Of a stretch of 5,701 nt of DNA, positions 1 to 5,701 are shown in pieces. Source of the DNA: Kiritimatiellia bacterium (GTDB lineage Bacteria > Verrucomicrobiota > Kiritimatiellia > RFP12 > UBA1067); the NCBI GenBank assembly GCA_017936245.1, contig JAGBFY010000462.1, forward strand, positions 1 through 5,701. Direction: 5' to 3'. Made by a program: the position numbers and the translations under genes. Position 1 is the stretch's first letter, and every line of letters starts with the position of its first letter. The notes under the pieces are model-generated. The model was not told where the DNA came from, ran no database searches, and saw only the letters and a program-made list of their open reading frames with translations.

Positions 1-1014
1 AACCGGCAGCCGGGATTATATGGCGGGGGCAGAACCTTTGACACGTCGTCTGATGTCAATGCTTCCTGGAATGATAGGGTGACATACACGAATGGCAACG
101 TTTACCTTTCACCCGAGATGGCGTACAAAGCCGGCACCACTCAGGGATGGGCGGATAACACAATTTGGACATATCAGGGAACAATATGGAACAGAAACGC
201 CACGAATGAACAATGGACATTTGCCAGTTGCATATTGGCCAGGGGGTGCGTGTATCTGGATGGCAATTTGGTTGTGATGAACGATTCTCCTGCGAGTGCC
301 AATGCATGGGGTGGCGTCAAGCAGGGGTCGGTTGATGTTGCGCCAGGGGCACATTCGATCGAGATACGTCTTTGTACAGGTACGGGTTGCGGTACAAGTA
401 CGATGTCTGGCGGCGGTGCATACTATCACAGTTCGGCATTGGGAAATGTTCATGGAACGGAAGCTGGCTATACGTGGGCGCAATATTCCGGAATCATGCT
501 TGACCGGCTTGGGCGCAGAAGTCACAATGTCGCAGACTATTCGAAAATCGTCGATTCCGGTGACGGACATCTCCTGACCTTGACCGATGACGAGGATACG
601 GTGATCCGTAAACTTCCGGTGTTTGATACGGTTGTCGCAACCAACGCAGCGGCGACGCTTGACTTGAACGGCAACGATTATACGGTAAACGACCTTGTGG
701 GCTTCCCGTCGCTCGTTAACGCCGGAACATTCACTGTGAACAACGACTGGAGATTGACCTTCATCGGGACCGTAACGTGTGACGGCAAGGTTGTGTTCGC
801 ATCTGACGCCACTTTGACGGTGGATGCCCGCACCCCGGCGGCATTTGGGCGCAGCGGGGAAAACGAATGGATCATCATGACCGCCGAAGGCGGAATTGAA
901 GGCTGCCCAAGGCTGAACGCTCCCGATGTGAAGGGAACGTGGAAAGTCTCGGTGGACGGCAATGCAGTAAAACTCTCGTTCGCGCCGAAGGGGCTGTCTG
1001 TCATCATCCGCTGA
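1..1014 (+). CDS. PA14-like domain surface protein, C-terminal part (5' truncated)
   Basis: The reading frame is open from the first base to a TGA at 1012-1014, giving 337 residues; the true start lies upstream, and the in-frame GTG at 79 is an internal Val. Residues about 4-150 resemble a PA14-like beta-sandwich, with the typical PGLYGG opening, WTYQGTIWNR, WTFA, VYLDGNLVV and a closing PGAHSIEIR strand. Such folds are usually extracellular and often bind carbohydrate. Residues about 180-337 are beta-rich and Asn/Thr/Val-rich (LDLNGNDYTV, NAGTFTVNNDW), like the ends of autotransporter-associated or beta-helix surface proteins of PVC bacteria. The protein stops at GLSVIIR with no PEP-CTERM, LPXTG or membrane anchor. 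The acidic pair usually seen before the LDG strand of PA14 is absent and Cys77 and Cys83 flank that place. Base composition is somewhat more AT-rich than the downstream genes. Role in glycan capture or adhesion is inferred from the fold and the enzyme neighbours; no exact function can be assigned. Confidence 0.72.
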   Translation, partial: NRQPGLYGGGRTFDTSSDVNASWNDRVTYTNGNVYLSPEMAYKAGTTQGWADNTIWTYQGTIWNRNATNEQWTFASCILARGCVYLDGNLVVMNDSPASANAWGGVKQGSVDVAPGAHSIEIRLCTGTGCGTSTMSGGGAYYHSSALGNVHGTEAGYTWAQYSGIMLDRLGRRSHNVADYSKIVDSGDGHLLTLTDDEDTVIRKLPVFDTVVATNAAATLDLNGNDYTVNDLVGFPSLVNAGTFTVNNDWRLTFIGTVTCDGKVVFASDATLTVDARTPAAFGRSGENEWIIMTAEGGIEGCPRLNAPDVKGTWKVSVDGNAVKLSFAPKGLSVIIR

Positions 1015-1027
1015 TGTCTGGCATACC

Positions 1028-1032
1028 GGAGA
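1028..1032 (+). promoter_or_regulatory. Shine-Dalgarno site for the barrel/CE7 fusion gene
   Basis: GGAGA sits 8 bases before the ATG at 1041. An in-frame TGA at 1035-1037 rules out any earlier start, so this site fixes the start of the gene. The whole 26-base gap after the upstream stop holds this site and no terminator hairpin, which fits co-transcription with the gene before it. Confidence 0.75.
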
Positions 1033-1040
1033 ACTGACAA

Positions 1041-3782
1041 ATGAACTTTTTTGCGTACATTGCCGCACTCGCACTGGCGACCTCGGCGGCATCGGCCGCG
1101 ACGACTGCAATCGCATTTACCGAGAACACCGAACCGTTTGTCAATCCGGCCCAGGGATGGACTGCCTACTGGAATTGGGACAAGGTGACCAACCACTGCA
1201 ATGTAGGATGTGGATATGCAAGATACCAGTGGCGTCATTTCAATCCGCAGGAAGGTGTGTACAGGTGGGATGTCCTTGAACGGGAGATTGAGTTCTACGC
1301 CAAGAAGGGGCTTCCGTTCTATTTTCGCATCATGACATGCTCGCGAAACGGCGGACGCAAGTCGATAGTGCCGGATTGGGTATGGGAGAAGGGTGCGAAG
1401 TACAAGCCGTATCCCGGTGCCAAATACAATTGGGGCGAAGGCGGCACAAACCAGAACGCCACCACCGAAATGTGGTGCCCTGTCTGGAACGACAGGATAT
1501 TCCTTGAGGAGCATGCAAAATTCATCCGTGCGCTTGCGGAAAAGTACGATGGAGATCCGCGTCTGTACGCTATCGATATCGGCAGCTACGGAAACTGGGG
1601 CGAATGGCATTGCTGGCGGCTCGGCAAAGATGGTGTGAGTGACCGCGACTATGGCGCAGACGATGAAACGAAATGGCGTATCATGCGCATGTACATCGAT
1701 GTGTTCAAGAAGACGCCGCTGATCGCGATGACGGATGACGTTCCGACTCTCGTGCGGCTTTTCAAAGGCGGCAAAAATCCGCCTGCCGGTTTGCGCCGTG
1801 ACGGCGTGGGGATGCCCAAGCTTTTCAAGCGCTGGGGGAAAAGCGGCTGGAAATACGATGCTGTGGACGGAATGGATGATGTCTGGAAATCTAAACCCAT
1901 TGCGTTCGAATGGCTGCAGCCTCTTTCCCGTCTGATGAAGCCGGGCGACCGCGCTTTCGAAAAGGGACAGAAGATGGATGATATCGGCTATGCGGTGAAG
2001 TGGATGCTGGATCGCCATGTCTCCACGATCGACACGGTTCCGTTCTATCCCTGGCAGCTGGATGACTATCCGGATAAGAAGAAGGACACGCGACTGCTCG
2101 ACCTTTACGCCGGTGCGCGGCTGGTGCCGGTTTCGGCCGATGTCGAACGGGCAGGAGGACGCGTTGCAGTGACGCTGAACGGCATCAACAAGGGCGTTGC
2201 GCCGATCTACGCCCCTTACAGGCTCGCTCTGTGCGTTAAGTCGGCAGGATGGCAGCGCGATTTCGACGCAGATCTGCTGAAATGTCTTCCCGGTCCTTTC
2301 ACGTTTAAAGGCGTGTTTCACGGGGTTCCGAGCGGCGCGCTTTCCCTGCGCATACGCCATGAACACGGCATATGGCGCGATTTCAGATTTGCGGCCAAGG
2401 AGCTGGACGGGGACGGCTCTCTGATTCTTGCGGCGGTAGATGGCGGCCCGGTTTCCGAGAAGAATGAAGGTCGTGTCGGGCTTTTCGACCGTGCGCACCT
2501 TCGCGGGGCATGTGACCGTACCCCGGCGTTCTACGCACCCGGTGAAACCATGACTTTCACTTTGCGTCTTGAGCATGTGACCGGTCCGATCCCTGCGGGA
2601 ACGGCGTTTGTCGTCTGGAAGCGCACCGGTGATGATGGTCTTGCGGAGGAGGGGCGTGCGGATGCCGCAACGCTTCCGCTTGTGGTGCGGACCAGCCTCG
2701 CCAAACCCGGATTCGTCCGGCTGTCCGCCACGCTGCAGGATACCAACGGACGCGTCTTCCGCAGAGCCGAAAGGATCGACTGGCGTACGGTTGACGGCGT
2801 ACGTGCGGCGAATCCTTACGAGAAGAACGACCGTCGGGTGTTCTTTGACGGCGGCGCGGGCGTGGAACCGGAAAAGATCCCGCAGTTTCCCGAGCCTGAA
2901 GATTTCGATGCGTTCTGGGCAAAGCGCCGCGCCGCGCTCGCCGCCGTGCCCATGACGGCTGAACGCAAGCTTGTCGAAGGTGTCGGCGGTCCGGCGAATA
3001 TCTATGCGGTAAGCGTCACGTGCGCCGGACCGCGTCCGGTGACGGGGTATCTGTCCGTGCCAAAATGGGCGGAGGGGAAGAAAAAGGCGTGTGGCGCTTT
3101 GGTGCGGTTCGACGGCTATTCGCGTTCGTCGGTCCAGCGGCCGACAAAAGTCGGGGCGAAGGGACTGATGATATTTCATGTAAACGCGCATGGTTACGAA
3201 CTTGGCCGTGAATACGGATATTACAGGAAATTCTACAAATCCATCGAGTCCAACGGCCACGGCTATGCGTTCGATCCTGCGCAGAATTCAAATCCCGACA
3301 CCGCTTATTTTGGAGGGATGACATGGCGGGTGATGCGTGCGCTTGAATATGTCAAGTCGCTCCCTGAATGGAACGGAAGGCTTTCCGTATCAGGCGGCAG
3401 TCAGGGCGGGCTTCAGTGCATCTGGGCGGCAGGCCTTGACCGGGATGTGACCGAGGTGGATGCCCGCGTTCCGTGGGGATGCGACCACGGCGGAGAGACG
3501 ATGGGGCGCAACCGCGGAGGTTGGTTCATCCCGTTTGCGAAAGGGCTTCCGTATTATGATGCGGTAAATCACGCCAAGAGGGTGAATCCTTCCTGTCGCG
3601 ACAAAATCTCACGGGCGGGACTTGGGGATTATATATGTCCGCCGTCCGGCATTGCGATGATGTTTGAGAATCTGCCGTGCGCCAGCAAGCGCATATTATG
3701 GGTGCAGGGCTCCACGCACGGCTTTGTGCCCGCGGAGCCGAACCAGACGTTTTCCGTGAAGAAAGGAACATGGAAGAAATGA
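1041..3782 (+). CDS. Secreted fusion: GH-like (DUF4832-type) TIM barrel plus CE7 acetylesterase
   Basis: 913 residues, complete. Residues 1-19 look like a signal peptide (hydrophobic run, cleavage likely after ASA), although the n-region has no Lys or Arg. Residues about 25-355 form a TIM barrel of the GH42-like/DUF4832-type group: NPAQGW, FNPQEGVYRWDVLE, PFYFRI, the signature GSYGNWGEWH (putative acid/base Glu188) and PIAFEW (putative nucleophile Glu290). Residues about 360-465 and 486-585 are beta-sandwich regions. Residues about 612-905 match the CE7 acetyl xylan esterase/cephalosporin C deacetylase family (AXE1): PEDFDAFW entry, oxyanion-type Tyr693 in FDGY, nucleophile Ser787 in GGSQGG, Asp863 in GLGDYICPP, His893 in STHGF. 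The usual RGQ motif reads NAHG (716-719). CE7 enzymes are commonly single-domain proteins of about 320 residues, so a secreted fusion is unusual. The CE7 part should remove acetyl groups from a glycan; the activity of the barrel is unknown. The gene overlaps the start of the GH50-like gene, which points to joint action outside the cytoplasm. Confidence 0.85.
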   Translation: MNFFAYIAALALATSAASAATTAIAFTENTEPFVNPAQGWTAYWNWDKVTNHCNVGCGYARYQWRHFNPQEGVYRWDVLEREIEFYAKKGLPFYFRIMTCSRNGGRKSIVPDWVWEKGAKYKPYPGAKYNWGEGGTNQNATTEMWCPVWNDRIFLEEHAKFIRALAEKYDGDPRLYAIDIGSYGNWGEWHCWRLGKDGVSDRDYGADDETKWRIMRMYIDVFKKTPLIAMTDDVPTLVRLFKGGKNPPAGLRRDGVGMPKLFKRWGKSGWKYDAVDGMDDVWKSKPIAFEWLQPLSRLMKPGDRAFEKGQKMDDIGYAVKWMLDRHVSTIDTVPFYPWQLDDYPDKKKDTRLLDLYAGARLVPVSADVERAGGRVAVTLNGINKGVAPIYAPYRLALCVKSAGWQRDFDADLLKCLPGPFTFKGVFHGVPSGALSLRIRHEHGIWRDFRFAAKELDGDGSLILAAVDGGPVSEKNEGRVGLFDRAHLRGACDRTPAFYAPGETMTFTLRLEHVTGPIPAGTAFVVWKRTGDDGLAEEGRADAATLPLVVRTSLAKPGFVRLSATLQDTNGRVFRRAERIDWRTVDGVRAANPYEKNDRRVFFDGGAGVEPEKIPQFPEPEDFDAFWAKRRAALAAVPMTAERKLVEGVGGPANIYAVSVTCAGPRPVTGYLSVPKWAEGKKKACGALVRFDGYSRSSVQRPTKVGAKGLMIFHVNAHGYELGREYGYYRKFYKSIESNGHGYAFDPAQNSNPDTAYFGGMTWRVMRALEYVKSLPEWNGRLSVSGGSQGGLQCIWAAGLDRDVTEVDARVPWGCDHGGETMGRNRGGWFIPFAKGLPYYDAVNHAKRVNPSCRDKISRAGLGDYICPPSGIAMMFENLPCASKRILWVQGSTHGFVPAEPNQTFSVKKGTWKK
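3762..3782 (+). promoter_or_regulatory. Translation start region with ATGA stop/start overlap
   Basis: AAAGGAA at 3762-3768 lies inside the end of the fusion gene. It is 10 bases before the ATG at 3779, a workable distance, but only 1 base before the in-frame ATG at 3770. ATG 3779-3781 overlaps the upstream TGA 3780-3782 as ATGA, the classic layout for translational coupling. Starting at 3770 would also add two Glu near the N-terminus, unfavourable for a signal peptide, so 3779 is preferred. Confidence 0.6.
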
Positions 3783-5701
3783 CAGGCGTATTTGCAGCCG
3801 CGCTGTTTGCCGCCATCCAGGGGGTGTCGGAAATAACACTTTTCGATGCACACGAGGGGGTGCCCCGCATCGAGGGCGCGAAAAACGAAATTGTTGTCGA
3901 AGGTCGTTGGGACCTTTCAGGGTGTGATGAAATTGTCGCCGTGTTCAAGGATGCTAAAACCCACAACGATTCCTATTCGCTCAAGCTGTTCAATCCCGGC
4001 GGCGACTTCAAGCTCCGTCGGGGAGTGTATTCGGCGAGGTTCGCCGTTTCGCGCAACGGCATGAAGCACGAGGTCGTGCGTCTGCCGCCGGATCTTGGTG
4101 ACTGGCGTCTTGTTGAAGAGCGTCTCGTGTCGATGCGTCACTGGGCGCTGCCGAAGCAGGTGTGGGACCATGAAACGCAGGATGTGTCCTTCTACTCTGC
4201 CCAGCGCCGTGGCGGCGTTGTGTGCGACATGATCGATCTGAAGAATGTGGTGAAGATGACGGTCGGGATGAACAATCCCAAGAAGTTCGATCCGTCGAAG
4301 GTGCGTCGCATTTTCGCCCGCGGCCGTTCGAGAAGCACGGAAGGAATCGTCTCCTGGGCGAAGCTTGGGGTTGACGGATTCTTTCCGTTCATCGACCGTT
4401 ACGGACAGTTCATTCATCGCGACTGGCCCGGAAAGGTGAAGTCCGATTCCGATCTTGCGCTGGCGAAGGCGGCCGAAGAGAAAGATCTCGCATCCAATCC
4501 CGGACCTTCGGACTGGAACAAGTGGGGCGGATGGCTGAAGGGGCCGCAGTTGAAGGCCACCGGACATTTCCGTGTCGAGAAAATCCGCGGAAAATGGTGG
4601 TTCGTTGATCCTGATGGAAGACTGTGGTGGAGCCATGGTCCGTTGAGAGTCACGCCGTCGTCGGCCGTTACTCCGATCGGACGCAGGGAGTACTGGTTTG
4701 AAAGCCTGCCGCCGCGCAATTCTCCCGAAGGCCTGTTCTATACGACGCGGGACGAACTGCTCTGGCCGAGCTATGAAAAGCGCGGGGTGACGAACGTGTT
4801 CGATTTCTCCGCCTGCAACATCGCGCGCAAGTACGGCGAAGGCTGGCGTCAGATATGGTCGGAACTGGCCCACAGGCGGCTGCGCAGCTGGGGGGCGAAC
4901 ACGATCGGCAATTCCTCCGACCGTGATCTGTGCCTGATGGACCGCACTCCTTACTGCGACCGTTTCGAGCTGAAGTGCCGTCCGATCGAGAAGGCGAAAG
5001 GCGTGTGGTGGCCTTTTCGCGACCCCTTCGATCCCGGTTTCCGTCTTGAGGTGCGCCGTCAGATGAAGCTTCACGAACGTGAAATGAACGACCCGTGGTG
5101 CTTCGGCTTCTTTGTGGATAATGAGCTTGAATGGGGAGGCGAGACTTCGCTTGCGCAGTGGACGTGGGAGAGCTCCGATTCGCAGCCAGCGAAGATCGAG
5201 TTCCGCCGCCGTCTTGCGGCGAAATACGGGAAGATTCCGGCAAGACCATCGAAGGAGGAGCTGAAAGAGTTTTCAACAGTCCTCTGTGAAGCGTATTTTT
5301 CAACGATCCGTGACGAGTTCAAGAAAGCGGCACCGCACAAGCTGTACATGGGATGCCGGTATGCCGGCGGTTATCCCAAACGTTTCGCTCTCGCCGCCAG
5401 CGTGAAATATGCAGATGTGGTATCTTTCAACATCTACCGCCGTGACCTGTCGGAATATCAGTGGTGGACATCGGCATTCGACAAGCCGGTAGTAATCGGA
5501 GAGTTTCATTGCGGTGCTCTTGATCGCGGTCCTGTCTCTCCTGGCATTGTCCATGTGAAGGATCAGAACGAGCGGGCAGAGGTGTACAGACAATTTGTCA
5601 CAAGCGCTCTCAGGCATCCACTTGTCGTCGGTGTGCATTGGCATCAGTTTTCGGATCAGGCGACATCAGGCAGGTTTGACGGAGAGAATTTGCAGGTCGG
5701 G
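3779..5701 (+). CDS. GH50-family (beta-agarase-like) glycoside hydrolase, 3' truncated
   Basis: The frame is open from ATG 3779 (alternative ATG 3770) to the last base, 641 residues with no stop in the window. It matches the GH50 family, whose known members are beta-agarases cleaving beta-1,4 bonds of agarose. Residues 1-18 are hydrophobic and may be a weak, uncharged signal peptide. Residues about 20-185 are a beta-rich, carbohydrate-module-like region. A linker carries the GH50 signature DRYGQFIHRDWPGK (206-219), then KGPQLKATGHFRVEKIRGKWW and FVDPDGRLWWSHG lead into the catalytic barrel. Visible active-site elements are VDNELEWG with Asn448-Glu449 (acid/base) and VVIGEFHCGALDRG with Glu575 (nucleophile), followed by VHWHQFSDQ and SGRFDGEN, the typical closing segment. 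Probably only a few dozen residues are missing. Family call is firm; the substrate is not, because many GH50 relatives from non-marine PVC bacteria are uncharacterised. It is translationally coupled to the barrel/CE7 gene, suggesting one shared, acetylated substrate. Confidence 0.85.
   Translation, partial: MTGVFAAALFAAIQGVSEITLFDAHEGVPRIEGAKNEIVVEGRWDLSGCDEIVAVFKDAKTHNDSYSLKLFNPGGDFKLRRGVYSARFAVSRNGMKHEVVRLPPDLGDWRLVEERLVSMRHWALPKQVWDHETQDVSFYSAQRRGGVVCDMIDLKNVVKMTVGMNNPKKFDPSKVRRIFARGRSRSTEGIVSWAKLGVDGFFPFIDRYGQFIHRDWPGKVKSDSDLALAKAAEEKDLASNPGPSDWNKWGGWLKGPQLKATGHFRVEKIRGKWWFVDPDGRLWWSHGPLRVTPSSAVTPIGRREYWFESLPPRNSPEGLFYTTRDELLWPSYEKRGVTNVFDFSACNIARKYGEGWRQIWSELAHRRLRSWGANTIGNSSDRDLCLMDRTPYCDRFELKCRPIEKAKGVWWPFRDPFDPGFRLEVRRQMKLHEREMNDPWCFGFFVDNELEWGGETSLAQWTWESSDSQPAKIEFRRRLAAKYGKIPARPSKEELKEFSTVLCEAYFSTIRDEFKKAAPHKLYMGCRYAGGYPKRFALAASVKYADVVSFNIYRRDLSEYQWWTSAFDKPVVIGEFHCGALDRGPVSPGIVHVKDQNERAEVYRQFVTSALRHPLVVGVHWHQFSDQATSGRFDGENLQVG

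Noticed and set aside
79..81. GTG at 79 as a possible start for gene 1
   Set aside because: The frame is open back to base 1, and the upstream residues (PGLYGG and following) belong to the same PA14-like domain, so this is an internal Val codon of a truncated gene.
2986..3033. An exact 11-base inverted repeat (2986-2996 and 3023-3033, 26 bases apart)
   Set aside because: It lies within the CE7 coding region, has a long loop and no T-run, and GC-rich coding DNA yields such repeats by chance. No regulatory role can be supported.
678..3260. An 860-codon open frame on the minus strand antisense to genes 1 and 2
   Set aside because: It spans the gene 1/gene 2 boundary, its product is rich in Arg, His and Pro with no recognisable domain, and the opposite strand carries clear domains throughout. 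It is best explained as a by-product of codon usage that rarely places TTA, CTA or TCA in that register.
3698..3700. An upstream in-frame ATG as the start of the GH50-like gene
   Set aside because: It would give an 84-base overlap with the fusion gene and an Arg-rich N-terminal extension unlike a signal peptide; ATG 3779 with the ATGA overlap is more natural.
3917..5074. A 385-codon open frame on the minus strand antisense to the GH50-like gene
   Set aside because: The plus strand encodes GH50 motifs across this whole span; the antisense product shows no known domain and has shadow-like composition.
5355..5368. A short hairpin, 5-base GCCGG/CCGGC stem with a TATG loop
   Set aside because: It is inside the GH50-like coding sequence, short, and not followed by a T-run, so it is not a terminator.

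Overview
The window is fully coding on the + strand and looks like an internal piece of a polysaccharide-utilisation operon from a PVC-superphylum bacterium (Lentisphaerae/Kiritimatiellae/Verrucomicrobia type). That placement is an inference from style: a large PA14-like surface protein, a secreted enzyme with a DUF4832-like barrel, a CE7 esterase domain and a GH50-like enzyme, moderately GC-rich DNA, and the standard genetic code. No rRNA or other taxonomic marker is present.

Layout: (1) positions 1-1014 hold the C-terminal 337 residues of a surface protein with a PA14-like carbohydrate-binding fold followed by beta-rich repeats of autotransporter type. (2) Positions 1041-3782 encode a 913-residue predicted secreted protein that joins an N-terminal glycoside-hydrolase-like TIM barrel to a C-terminal CE7 acetylesterase, both with recognisable catalytic residues. 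(3) From 3779 (or 3770) to the window end runs a 3'-truncated gene for a GH50 (beta-agarase family) glycoside hydrolase with both catalytic glutamates visible. It has no stop codon inside the window.

Genes 1 and 2 are 26 bases apart with no terminator visible. Genes 2 and 3 overlap at ATGA, so the three are probably co-transcribed. No promoter, RNA gene, mobile element, CRISPR array or long repeat was found; the promoter must lie upstream of the window.

Functional reading (inference): a surface glycan-binding or adhesive protein, a debranching/deacetylating two-domain enzyme, and a GH50-type endo- or exo-acting galactanase-like enzyme would together attack an acetylated, probably galactose-containing polysaccharide outside the cytoplasm. 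The exact substrate cannot be read from sequence. The most unusual item is the GH-like barrel/CE7 fusion. I see no defence system or other wholly new machinery.
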